Positions 25,247 to 34,292 of a stretch of DNA of 64,000 nt are shown in pieces; the first letter of the stretch is position 1; each line of letters begins with the position of its first letter. Below the pieces are notes generated by a model. It was not told where the DNA came from. It saw only the letters and a list, made by a program, of their open reading frames with translations, and did no database searches. Origin of the DNA: Neisseriaceae bacterium ESL0693 (GTDB taxonomy: Bacteria; Pseudomonadota; Gammaproteobacteria; Burkholderiales; Neisseriaceae). Position numbers and translations under genes: made by a program. Location: NCBI GenBank assembly GCA_029433475.1, contig JAQTIE010000007.1:1-64000 (forward strand), written 5' to 3'.

Positions 25247-27310
25247 ATGAATGCTCCTTTACTCATTGAATTACGTACCGAAGAATTGCCACCAAAGGCA
25301 TTGTATGCCTTAGCCCAGAGTATGGCTCACGGGGTGGCTGAAGGGCTGGAAAAAGCCCAGTTGATTGATGGTGCGGCCGATTATCAGGTTTTTGCTTCGC
25401 CGCGGCGTCTGGCGGTACTGATCCGGCAGGTTAAAGCCATGCAGGCTGATCAGCAAGTAGTTAAAAAAGGACCCAGCGTGGCCGCTGGCATGAAAGAAGG
25501 TCAACCAACCAAGGCGCTGGAAGGTTTTGCCCGCAGCAATCAGATCAGCATTGATCAGTTAAGCCAGATTGATGACGGCAAACAAATGGTTTTTGCCTAT
25601 GAATATACTCAGCCAGGCCAGTCACTGGCGGCGTTGTTGAGTGATATTCTGGCGCAGGCGCTGAAAAAATTACCCATACCCAAAGTAATGCGCTGGGGCA
25701 GCAGCAGCCATACTTTTGTCCGGCCGGTGCATGGTCTGATGATGCTGCATGGTAAGGAGCTGATCAAAGGCCATGTGTTGGGACTGGAGAGCCAGAACTG
25801 GACATTGGGTCACCGGTTTTTAAGTCAGGGCAGAATTGAACTGACGCAGGCCGGTGATTATCAGCAGCTGATGCAGGCACAAGGCAAGGTAGTGGCGTCA
25901 TTTACAGCGCGGCGCCAGATGATTGAGGCGCAACTGAATCAGGCTGCCATGCGTTTAAATGCCCATTTATCCATGACCGATGAACTGTTGGATGAAGTCA
26001 CGGCGCTGGTGGAATGGCCTCAGGTATTGGAAGCCGGTTTTGATGCCCATTTTCTGCAAGTACCGCAGGAATGCCTGATTCTGACCATGCAACAAAATCA
26101 GAAATATTTCCCCTTGCTGGATCAGGAAGGTAAATTGATCAACCGGTTTTTATTGGTGTCTAATCTTGAGACCAGTCAGCCGCAAGCGATTATTCAGGGT
26201 AATGAGCGCGTATTGCGGGCACGTCTGGCTGATGCGGCATTCTTTTTTAATCAGGATCAGAAACACAGTCTGGAAAGCCGCCTGCCTAAATTGGCACAAG
26301 TGGTGTATCACAATAAACTGGGCAGTCAGGCGGAACGCACCCAGCGTCTGAGTCAGCTTGCTGCCACTGTAGCCCAAGTGTTGGGGGCAGATGTTGACAA
26401 AGCCATTCGTGCGGCGCAATTGGCCAAGGCCGATTTAATTACTGATATGGTCGGTGAATTTCCTGAATTACAAGGCACCATGGGTAAGTGTTATGCCTTG
26501 CATGATGGCGAGGATCCGGAGGTTGCTCTGGCGATAGAACAACATTATCAGCCTCGCTTTGCGGGTGATCAGTTGCCCGATAATCGGGTGGGCACTGCGG
26601 TGGCTCTGGCTGACAAGCTGGAAACACTGGTCGGCATCTGGGGCATTGGTCTGATTCCAACCGGTGATAAAGATCCTTACGCTTTACGCCGTAATGCGCT
26701 GGGAATTTTGCGCATGCTGATGCAGCATCATCTGGCGCTGCGTCCGTTATTAGAGGCGGCATATGGCACTTTTGCGTCAGGTAAATTGGCTGGCAATACA
26801 GTAGATGAAGTATGGGCATTTATGCAAGCCCGCTTGGCAGTACTGTTGCAACAACGGTATGCTCATGATGAGGTGGCCGCCGTGCTGGCCGTTGAAGTCC
26901 ATGATCTGGGCGAAATTGATGACCGGTTAGAGGCGGTAGCGGCGTTTAAACAATTACCACAAGCCGCTGCATTGGCTGCGGCCAATAAGCGGGTACATAA
27001 TTTACTGAAGAAAACCGATGATGCTTTGGATCAGGCGGTGAATGTTGATTTATTGCAAGAGCCGGCTGAACAGGATTTATATACAGCAACCATTACCGTG
27101 GCTGATGAAATCAGCACCGCGCTTCAGCATAAAAATTTTCAGGCGGCTTTACTGGCATTGGCAGGTATCAAACTTAAAGTAGATGCTTTTTTTGCGGATG
27201 TGATGGTTATGGCTGAGGATCAGCGTATCCGCGAAAACCGTCTGGCCTTATTGTCTGCTTTATCTGAACAGATGAATGCGGTGGCCGATATTTCGTTACT
27301 GAATGATTGA
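25247..27310 (+). CDS. glyS: glycyl-tRNA synthetase beta subunit
   Basis: tRNA-binding subunit of glycyl-tRNA synthetase, 687 residues from the ATG at 25247; a TTG at 25238 would add three. PLLIELRTEELPPKAL at the N terminus, ASPRRLAVLI, MRWGSSSHTFVRPVH, the HD-like segment KADLITDMVGEFPELQGTMG and KDPYALRRNALGILR are standard for GlyS. A helical anticodon-binding end finishes the protein. No anomalies. Confidence 0.96.
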   Translation: MNAPLLIELRTEELPPKALYALAQSMAHGVAEGLEKAQLIDGAADYQVFASPRRLAVLIRQVKAMQADQQVVKKGPSVAAGMKEGQPTKALEGFARSNQISIDQLSQIDDGKQMVFAYEYTQPGQSLAALLSDILAQALKKLPIPKVMRWGSSSHTFVRPVHGLMMLHGKELIKGHVLGLESQNWTLGHRFLSQGRIELTQAGDYQQLMQAQGKVVASFTARRQMIEAQLNQAAMRLNAHLSMTDELLDEVTALVEWPQVLEAGFDAHFLQVPQECLILTMQQNQKYFPLLDQEGKLINRFLLVSNLETSQPQAIIQGNERVLRARLADAAFFFNQDQKHSLESRLPKLAQVVYHNKLGSQAERTQRLSQLAATVAQVLGADVDKAIRAAQLAKADLITDMVGEFPELQGTMGKCYALHDGEDPEVALAIEQHYQPRFAGDQLPDNRVGTAVALADKLETLVGIWGIGLIPTGDKDPYALRRNALGILRMLMQHHLALRPLLEAAYGTFASGKLAGNTVDEVWAFMQARLAVLLQQRYAHDEVAAVLAVEVHDLGEIDDRLEAVAAFKQLPQAAALAAANKRVHNLLKKTDDALDQAVNVDLLQEPAEQDLYTATITVADEISTALQHKNFQAALLALAGIKLKVDAFFADVMVMAEDQRIRENRLALLSALSEQMNAVADISLLND

Positions 27311-27354
27311 TATTCAATGGTAGCCATGGCGTAACACCATGAAAGGAACGTGTG

Positions 27355-27813
27355 ATGGTGCTGGATCATGTTGTTTTTCATACGGAAGAAGATTATCCGG
27401 CTGATTTATCTGTGGCTTCTGCTGCCACCCATATGGGGTATTACTGGTCATGGATTGTCCGGCGTGATTTGCATAATTCTCAATGGAATGAAGTGGCGCC
27501 TGATGATATTCAGGCGGTACAGTCTGGTCTGATGAGTGGCGCTGAATTTATTCTGAACCATATGGGCGGTGGCTTGGAAGACACGGATTTTAATCCGGAA
27601 GGCCGTCGTTTTTCATTATATTACTATGATGATGAAGAAGAGGGTTATGGCCGCTTTATGGAAGATTATGTGCAGGCATTGAATACCACTTTGCTGGACA
27701 GTTTCTATCATGTGACGGTCAGTGCGGAAAATCAGCTGTTACTTGATGGTGTATTTGATGCCGCATTGTTGCAGTGGCGACAAAGCCTGAAGCCATCTCA
27801 TGAGGAGAAGTAA
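27355..27813 (+). CDS. DUF7832-like protein of unknown function
   Basis: A 152-residue acidic protein. The ATG at 27355 has AAAGGA upstream; a GTG directly before is less likely. EEDYPADLSVASAATHMGYY and WSWIVRRDLHN recall the DUF7832 pattern of a dipped Asp/Leu start and a THxGxxxxW helix, as remembered rather than searched. No signal or membrane segment. It sits between glyS and gmhB, six bases from the latter, and probably shares their transcript. Confidence 0.6.
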   Translation: MVLDHVVFHTEEDYPADLSVASAATHMGYYWSWIVRRDLHNSQWNEVAPDDIQAVQSGLMSGAEFILNHMGGGLEDTDFNPEGRRFSLYYYDDEEEGYGRFMEDYVQALNTTLLDSFYHVTVSAENQLLLDGVFDAALLQWRQSLKPSHEEK

Positions 27814-27819
27814 GGTATT

Positions 27820-28401
27820 ATGGTCGTGGCGGGAAAAGACAAATTAATTGTTCTGGATCGTGATGGTGTCATCAATGCTGTCCGCGACCAGCCTATTACC
27901 GATCCTGAGCAATGGCAGCCGCTGGCTGGCAGTATGGATGCCATTGCTTTTTTAACCCAGAGTGGCTATGAGGTGGTGATTGCCGAAAATATGTCAGGCA
28001 TCGGACAGGGGCTGGTCAGTATGCAGCAATTAAATGAAGTGCATCGCAAACTGCATATTGAAATTCAGAAAGCCGGTGGTCATTTAACCGGCATCTGGTT
28101 TTGTCCACATACTGCCGAGGATGATTGTTTATGTCGCAAACCCAAACCAGGTATGCTTAATGATATTCTCGAACGATTACGCATAAAACCGGAAAATACC
28201 TGGCTGGTGGGTGATGGATTGCGCGATATGCAGGCCATTGAGGCTATTGGTGGTCATCCGGCTTTGGTATTGACGGGTAAAGGTAAAGAAACATTGGTGA
28301 TGGAAATGTTGCCGGAAGACGCTCAGGTATTTGACAACTTACTTGATTTTGCCAAGTATCGGATTGCAGAAGATGAAGCGTTGGCAAAGAGGGAAAAATA
28401 A
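27820..28401 (+). CDS. gmhB: GmhB-like heptose bisphosphate phosphatase with altered motif II
   Basis: A HAD-superfamily phosphatase of 193 residues, expected to remove the 7-phosphate of D-glycero-D-manno-heptose 1,7-bisphosphate on the way to ADP-heptose for lipooligosaccharide. Motif I is intact (LDRDGVIN, Asp13 and Asp15), as are the zinc loop (CPHTAEDDCLC), KPKPGM and motif IV (VGDGLRDMQA). Motif II, normally TNQSGI, reads ENMSGI (Glu56, Met58), removing the phosphate-binding Thr. The codons (gaa, atg) are not single-step changes from Thr or Gln. Activity could be altered. plsC follows by one base. Confidence 0.85.
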   Translation: MVVAGKDKLIVLDRDGVINAVRDQPITDPEQWQPLAGSMDAIAFLTQSGYEVVIAENMSGIGQGLVSMQQLNEVHRKLHIEIQKAGGHLTGIWFCPHTAEDDCLCRKPKPGMLNDILERLRIKPENTWLVGDGLRDMQAIEAIGGHPALVLTGKGKETLVMEMLPEDAQVFDNLLDFAKYRIAEDEALAKREK

Positions 28402-28402
28402 T

Positions 28403-29170
28403 ATGTTGTGGTTGCGTAATGGAATTTATTGGTTATTGTTGTGTCTTTTTTCGATTGTCTGGTTACCGGTTGTGGTGATATCCCTTTTATTTAAAGGCGG
28501 AATTAACTGGTCAACCAGATTCTGGGCATTAACCCTATTATGGATGCTGGAACATATTATCGGTTTAAAATATCGTGTTACAGGTAGGGAAAATATTCCC
28601 GCTGAGCCGGTCATTGTCTGCTGTAAACACCAGTCCGGCTGGGAGACTCTGGCTTTATTCCGGTTGTTTCCTTCACTGGTGTATGTGGCCAAGCGTGAAT
28701 TATTCCTGATTCCGATATTTGGCTGGGCATTAAAATGGGTGGGTACTATTGGGATTGACCGTTCCAATCCTAAAGCGGCAACACAGCAGATTATTGAGCA
28801 AGGACAGAAATGCCAGAGTAAAGGGTTGTCGATCGTCATTTTCCCTGAAGGTACGCGGGTAAAGCCAGGTTTTCGCGGCCATTATAAAAAAGGTGCGGCA
28901 CGTATGGCGCAACTTTTACAGATGAATCTGGTGCCGGTAGCGTTAAATAGCGGTGAATTCTGGCCTAAAAATTCATTTTTGAAATATCCGGGTATGATTG
29001 ATGTGGTGATTGGTCAAAATATTGCCTATCATGATGCGGATACGCCTGAAGAACTCATTAAAAAATGTGAACATTGGATTGAAGAACAACAAATCCTGAT
29101 TCAGGGTAAAGGACCATTCGCACCCACTAAACCCGAGGTGCCAACGCCCTATGTGCCGCATGTTAAGTAA
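28403..29170 (+). CDS. plsC: 1-acyl-sn-glycerol-3-phosphate acyltransferase
   Basis: Adds the second acyl chain to lysophosphatidate at the inner membrane. I start at ATG 28403, one base after the gmhB stop (255 residues); the longer frame lies inside gmhB. One or two membrane segments (about 8-30) precede the acyltransferase fold. Motif I is KHQSGWE, an HX4E variant (H76, E81) of the common HX4D, and motif III is FPEGTR. In betaproteobacteria this variant occurs in genes next to gmhB. A second, HX4D-type homologue is at 41496-42272. Confidence 0.9.
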   Translation: MLWLRNGIYWLLLCLFSIVWLPVVVISLLFKGGINWSTRFWALTLLWMLEHIIGLKYRVTGRENIPAEPVIVCCKHQSGWETLALFRLFPSLVYVAKRELFLIPIFGWALKWVGTIGIDRSNPKAATQQIIEQGQKCQSKGLSIVIFPEGTRVKPGFRGHYKKGAARMAQLLQMNLVPVALNSGEFWPKNSFLKYPGMIDVVIGQNIAYHDADTPEELIKKCEHWIEEQQILIQGKGPFAPTKPEVPTPYVPHVK

Positions 29171-29216
29171 TGAATCAGCAGCGGGTTGCCTGCAATAGAT
29201 TATTGTCTGAATACTC

Positions 29217-29918
29217 ATGACAGATTATGTATTTACCACTCGGCAAGGCGCCCTGATTTTATTGCAGCTGCGATTTAATACCCGTAAAAACATCATTATC
29301 CGGACTCAGCTGTCTGGCCGTTTACAGCTGAGCATACCCAGAAGATTTACTCAGAATGCATTAGATCAATGGTTGTCTGACCATGAAACACTGCTTGAGC
29401 AATACTGGCAGCGACAACAGCAATTATTATCTACCCAGCCAGAAACGATATGGTTTAAAGGCCAGTGCTACCCGTATGTAGTCAGCCCGGTATGTGTAAA
29501 AGTGGGCTGGTATGGTGATCGTGGCTTTGTCTTACCTCTGGCGATGGATAAAGAGCGTCCATATCGCGATTTGATCTCTTGGTTACAAGAAGAGGCACAA
29601 GATTATCTGCTTGAGCGGTTACGCTATTGGTCACAACAATTAAACCTGCGGCCAGTCAGTATGAAACTGACTACAGCCCGGACGTTATGGGGCGTCTGCC
29701 GCCCGCAGACGGGAATACGGCTTAACTGGCGCTTGGTAGGGGCACCATTATGGGTAGTGGATTATGTGTGTATCCATGAATTGTGTCATTTAATACATCT
29801 TAATCATGGTGCAGCATTCTGGCAGCTGGTAAACAGGCATACGCCGCATACGCAGACAGCCAGAATGTGGTTAAAACAGCATGGATCCGCGTTGTTTATT
29901 CCTGAGAAACGGTGGTAG
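29217..29918 (+). CDS. YgjP-like (DUF45) zinc metallopeptidase
   Basis: A 233-residue cytosolic protein. The zinc motif HELCHLIHLNH (HExxH-type, with the third ligand H in LNH) is at about residues 182-192. WGVCRPQTGIRLNWRL and the DYVCIHELCH context are typical of YgjP/DUF45 proteins. Substrate unknown. The last 23 bases overlap the end of mfd on the opposite strand. Confidence 0.85.
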   Translation: MTDYVFTTRQGALILLQLRFNTRKNIIIRTQLSGRLQLSIPRRFTQNALDQWLSDHETLLEQYWQRQQQLLSTQPETIWFKGQCYPYVVSPVCVKVGWYGDRGFVLPLAMDKERPYRDLISWLQEEAQDYLLERLRYWSQQLNLRPVSMKLTTARTLWGVCRPQTGIRLNWRLVGAPLWVVDYVCIHELCHLIHLNHGAAFWQLVNRHTPHTQTARMWLKQHGSALFIPEKRW

Positions 29919-32900
29919 TCAGCTGATTCAATAGGGTGTGGATCCTCTGAATACGTTGATTAATATCCGCTATATCGATATCAACTCTCAGTTTATCCGC
30001 ACCAGCCAGATGATAATTTTTATTGCTTTGTATCAGCGTCACTATTTTTACCGGATCAATATGATGGTGTTTGCCTAAGGTTAATGTAATGGCGTCATGC
30101 GTGGCGTCAATAACATCAATCCCGAGTGTTTCAGCCTGTAGCCGTAAATGGTGACTGGCGATCAATGTTTTTACCGGTTGCTCCGGCAGGCCAAAGCGAT
30201 CAATCAGCTCTTCATATATGGTATCGATCTCAGATTCGGATTCACAACTGGCCAGACGTTTATATAAAACCAGACGCTCGTGAATATCAGGGCAATATTG
30301 TTCAGGCAACAAGGCCGGACTGTGTAGTTTAATATCACTGGTAACACCCAAAGGCATATCCAGATCAGGCTGGCGGCCTTTTTTCAATTCACGCACGGCC
30401 TGCTTTAGCATTTCAGTATAAAGCGTAAATCCTACTTGCAGCATTTCGCCGGATTGACCCTCGCCCAGAATTTCACCTGCACCGCGAATTTCCAGATCCT
30501 GCATGGCCAGAGTAAAGCCTGCCCCCAGTTCATCGGCGCTTTCAATGGCATCCAGGCGCTTTTGGGCGTCTTTAGTGATGCTTTCAGGGGTGAGCAGATA
30601 GGCATAAGCCTGATGATGCGAACGACCTACCCGGCCACGTAATTGGTGTAATTGAGCCAAGCCGAATTTGTCAGCCCGTTCAATGATGATGGTATTAGCA
30701 TTCGGAATATCAATGCCGGTTTCAATAATGGTGGAGCACAATAATACATTGTAGCGTTGTTGCAGAAAATCGCGCATCACTTGCTCTAATTCGCGCTCAC
30801 GCAATTGACCATGCCCAATACCAATACGGGCTTCAGGCAATAACTGACTGAGGCGATCATAAGCATTATTGATGGTGTCTACTTCATTGTGCAGAAAAAA
30901 TACCTGGCCACCGCGTTTTAATTCACGCAGCACAGCTTCACGGATTAATCCTTCGCTGTAAGTGTGTACAAAGGTTTTTACAGCCAGTCGGCGGCTGGGG
31001 GCAGTAGTGATTAATGAAAAATCACGCAGGCCCTCCAGTGCCATGCTTAAAGTGCGCGGAATAGGGGTGGCTGTCAGTGTTAATACATCCACATTGGCGC
31101 GTAGGCGTTTTAATTGCTCTTTCTGGCGCACGCCGAAGCGATGCTCTTCATCAATAATGACCAGACCCAGATTATTGAATTGAACATCAGGCTGTACCAG
31201 CTTATGGGTGCCGATCACAATATCAATACTGCCATCAGCAAGCCCCGCCAATACTTCCTGGGTTTGTTTGCTGCTGTTAAAACGGGACAGTTGGGCTACT
31301 TTGACAGGGAAGTCGGCAAACCGGTCAGCAAAATTCTGCGCATGTTGCTCTACCAGCAGCGTTGTGGGCGCCAGTACGGCCACTTGTTTACCCGACATGG
31401 CTGCCACAAAGGCGGCGCGCAGCGCCACTTCGGTTTTACCAAAACCCACATCGCCACAAATTAACCGATCCATGGGTTTTTCAGCACACAAATCCTTAAG
31501 CGTCATGGCAATGGCAGCGGCCTGATCTTCGGTTTCTTCATAATCAAAACCATCAGCAAAAGCCTGATAATCGTGTTGACTCAGTTCAAAAGCATGGCCG
31601 TGTCTGGCTGCTCGTTGCGCATACAGATTCAATAATTCCGCCGCTGTATCGCGCGCTTTTTCGGCTGCCTTATGGCGGGCTTTATTCCATGCGCCATGTC
31701 CGAGTTTGTGCAGACTGATATGATCATAGGCCTGTCCGGCGTAGCGTGAAATCAGATGCAATTGGGATACGGGGACATATAATTGACCATTATCCGCATA
31801 TTCAAGCGACATCATCTCGCAAGCGCCTTCACCCAGATCCAGTGTAACCAAACCCTGATAGCGGCCAATACCATGCTGTTCATGCACCACCGGATCACCA
31901 ATATTGATTTCAGCCAGATCACGCACGATACCACTGGAAATGGCCGCGTGTTTGTGGCGTGTACGCTGGCCACGCACCACATACTGATATAAATCGGCTT
32001 CGGTAATGACCGCTATTTTTTGCTGAGGCAGACAAAACCCATAAGCCAGCGGTGCAACAGTCAGACAAAGAGGGGCATCGGATTGTAAAAAAGCCGCCCA
32101 GTCTGCCACAATGCTGGCAGAAAGCGCATATTGGCGCAAAAAGCCAAGCATGGTTTCACGCCGTCCCAGACTTTCAGCACACAGTAAAATCCGGCCTGAC
32201 CAGCTGTCTTTAAACGCCTTAAGTGCGGTTAGCGGGTCTTCCGCTTTACGATTGACAGCCACTACCGGTAAATCAAAGGTGTGGGTTGACTGCCATTCCG
32301 GCACGATGCGGGCATAAGGTTTGATGCGCGCACCAAACTGATCTTCGCTGAAATACAATTGCTGTGGTGCCAAGGGTGGATAGCTTGTGTCTCCCTGCGC
32401 CATGACATAGCGCTGTTTGACTTCTTTCCAGAAACGAGTGGCCTCGTCATGAATGTTGCCCACACAGATCAGAATCGCATCCTCACTGATGTAGTCAAAA
32501 ATGCTGCTTAATGGTTCTTCAAAAAACAAGGGTAAATAATATTCTACCCCAGCACCAAAATGACCCTGAGAAACGGCATTGTATACAGTGGCTTTGCGTT
32601 CATCTGTTTCGATTACTTCCCGAAACTGGCTACGGAAAATTTGTTGCGCCTCTTTATCGGTCGGAAATTCATGCGCAGGCAATAGCCGGATTTCGGAGAC
32701 ACTGCTTAAAGTACGCTGAGTATCAGCATCAAACGTTTTAATGTTGTCGATTTCATTATCGAATAAATCCAGCCGGAAGGGTGTTTCGCTGCCCATTGGG
32801 AAAATATCTAAAATACCGCCCCGCATGGCAAATTCACCGGTAGCCACTACATGAGTGACATGATTGTAGCCTGCTTCTGTCAGATTATGGCGCAGGGTAT

Positions 32901-33312
32901 CAATATCCAATGTCTGACCTTGTTTGAGCCAGAAGGTATGACCAAGTAAAAAAGACTGGGGTGCTACTTTCTGCATGGCGGTGGATACCGGTAGCAAGAG
33001 AACATCAACCAGATTATTTTTTAACTGCCACAATACGGACAAGCGCTCTGAGATGAGTTCCTGATGAGGTGAGAACCGTTCGTAAGGCAAAGTTTCCCAG
33101 TCCGGGAAAAAAACTACCTTTGCCTGGGGATCAAAAAAACGCCAGGCCGTCTGAATACGCAAAGCCTGTTCCGCATCGGTGGTCAATACCACTTTGATAG
33201 GTTTTGGAGGTAAATGTTCACTTAATATCAGCGGCAGACTGCCGGCATTAAGCTCAGACCAGACGCTTGAGCGTGCGGGCTTTGGAATAGGATAAGAAGT
33301 GGCAGAAGTCAT
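29896..33312 (-). CDS. mfd: transcription-repair coupling factor
   Basis: ATP-driven translocase that removes stalled RNA polymerase from lesions and recruits UvrA. The 1138 residues hold the UvrB-like N-terminal module (GGILDIFPMGSE), the RNA-polymerase-interacting region (INIGDPVVHEQHGIGRYQG), then the RecG-like motor with GDVGFGKTEVALRA (Walker A), DEEHRFGVRQKE (Walker B), TATPIPRTL and QLRGRVGRS, and a C-terminal TRCF domain. Complete, single gene. It contains the window's one perfect AGGCCGTCTGAA (33144-33155). Confidence 0.97.
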   Translation of the reverse strand: MTSATSYPIPKPARSSVWSELNAGSLPLILSEHLPPKPIKVVLTTDAEQALRIQTAWRFFDPQAKVVFFPDWETLPYERFSPHQELISERLSVLWQLKNNLVDVLLLPVSTAMQKVAPQSFLLGHTFWLKQGQTLDIDTLRHNLTEAGYNHVTHVVATGEFAMRGGILDIFPMGSETPFRLDLFDNEIDNIKTFDADTQRTLSSVSEIRLLPAHEFPTDKEAQQIFRSQFREVIETDERKATVYNAVSQGHFGAGVEYYLPLFFEEPLSSIFDYISEDAILICVGNIHDEATRFWKEVKQRYVMAQGDTSYPPLAPQQLYFSEDQFGARIKPYARIVPEWQSTHTFDLPVVAVNRKAEDPLTALKAFKDSWSGRILLCAESLGRRETMLGFLRQYALSASIVADWAAFLQSDAPLCLTVAPLAYGFCLPQQKIAVITEADLYQYVVRGQRTRHKHAAISSGIVRDLAEINIGDPVVHEQHGIGRYQGLVTLDLGEGACEMMSLEYADNGQLYVPVSQLHLISRYAGQAYDHISLHKLGHGAWNKARHKAAEKARDTAAELLNLYAQRAARHGHAFELSQHDYQAFADGFDYEETEDQAAAIAMTLKDLCAEKPMDRLICGDVGFGKTEVALRAAFVAAMSGKQVAVLAPTTLLVEQHAQNFADRFADFPVKVAQLSRFNSSKQTQEVLAGLADGSIDIVIGTHKLVQPDVQFNNLGLVIIDEEHRFGVRQKEQLKRLRANVDVLTLTATPIPRTLSMALEGLRDFSLITTAPSRRLAVKTFVHTYSEGLIREAVLRELKRGGQVFFLHNEVDTINNAYDRLSQLLPEARIGIGHGQLRERELEQVMRDFLQQRYNVLLCSTIIETGIDIPNANTIIIERADKFGLAQLHQLRGRVGRSHHQAYAYLLTPESITKDAQKRLDAIESADELGAGFTLAMQDLEIRGAGEILGEGQSGEMLQVGFTLYTEMLKQAVRELKKGRQPDLDMPLGVTSDIKLHSPALLPEQYCPDIHERLVLYKRLASCESESEIDTIYEELIDRFGLPEQPVKTLIASHHLRLQAETLGIDVIDATHDAITLTLGKHHHIDPVKIVTLIQSNKNYHLAGADKLRVDIDIADINQRIQRIHTLLNQLTTTVSQE

Positions 33313-33466
33313 GTTTAGCTAATGATATCGGTATGCGGGATAGCCCAATGAGTAACATAAAAATGATGAAATCATGAATGTCTTGAGCTGATTTAATATA
33401 AAACGGGCATTCACTTGATGCAAGTTTTTATCGGTTAAAAGCCGGTACTGATCTATTGCAACCCAG

Positions 33467-33958
33467 TCAGTTGAATGCAGACCAGACATGCATGGTCAGC
33501 ATAATCAACAGCATGGCAGCGGCACAGCCGATTTTGGCGACCACGCCAATAATAAAACCAATAAATGTGGCGATACCCACTTTACCGGCAGCAACCAGAT
33601 CACGCCTGGCCAGCCATTCACCAATGGCAGCACCGATTAAAGGCCCCAGAATCAGGCCGGGCAGGTGGAAGAATAAACCCACAATAGACCCCAGTAACGC
33701 TCCCCAAAGCGCCTGTTTACTGGCGCCGCAGGCTTTGGCACCGAGTAATCCGGCCAGAAAATCCAGTAACCAGCCGAAAATCGTGATCACCGCTAATATA
33801 ATCAGAGTAGCTGTGCCCATGATCTGGTAATGGCCAAGATGAGCCAATAACCAGGCTCCGGCAAACATTAATGGTAAGCCAGGCAGGGCAGGCAAAACAA
33901 TGCCACATAAACCAATGAGTAACAGAATAATGGCTAAAGCCATCAGAAACATGCTCAT
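33467..33958 (-). CDS. DUF456 family membrane protein
   Basis: A 163-residue very hydrophobic protein with four or five predicted membrane segments and Gly-rich turns, as in DUF456: GIVLPALPGLPLMFAGAWLL near the start, LLGAKACGASKQALWGAL in the middle and LGPLIGAAIGEW later. Function is unknown. Stands between mfd and typA as its own unit. Confidence 0.85.
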   Translation of the reverse strand: MSMFLMALAIILLLIGLCGIVLPALPGLPLMFAGAWLLAHLGHYQIMGTATLIILAVITIFGWLLDFLAGLLGAKACGASKQALWGALLGSIVGLFFHLPGLILGPLIGAAIGEWLARRDLVAAGKVGIATFIGFIIGVVAKIGCAAAMLLIMLTMHVWSAFN

Positions 33959-34167
33959 GCTGATCGTCTTTCATTACAACAAAATAAGTTGTGGTTACAT
34001 GGGGTTAATTGGACAGACTACAAGGGCTGACTTGTTTGAATCTGGCAATAAGACCAATAGAATAACTGAAATCGGCTGAGGTTATTGCCCTATAAAAGGG
34101 TTATTCAGTATTTAAAGAGGGGATACTTAAAGTATCCGTAAATTTTCCATACAGAATCATTCCGGAT

Positions 34168-34205
34168 AAAAAAAGACTGAATACCGCATCACACAGTATT
34201 CAGTC
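34168..34205 (-). terminator. typA terminator
   Basis: Read on the minus strand, GACTGAATAC pairs with GTATTCAGTC (34196-34205 and 34175-34184) with an 11-base loop, followed by seven T residues (34168-34174). It lies about 90 bases after typA. Confidence 0.88.
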
Positions 34206-34292
34206 CTTGACTAATTTTCAGCGCGCCAATAGCAATATCGATTGAATCGATCAGGTTTTTATGACACAGCAGCGCTTAAAACCGGATGACGA

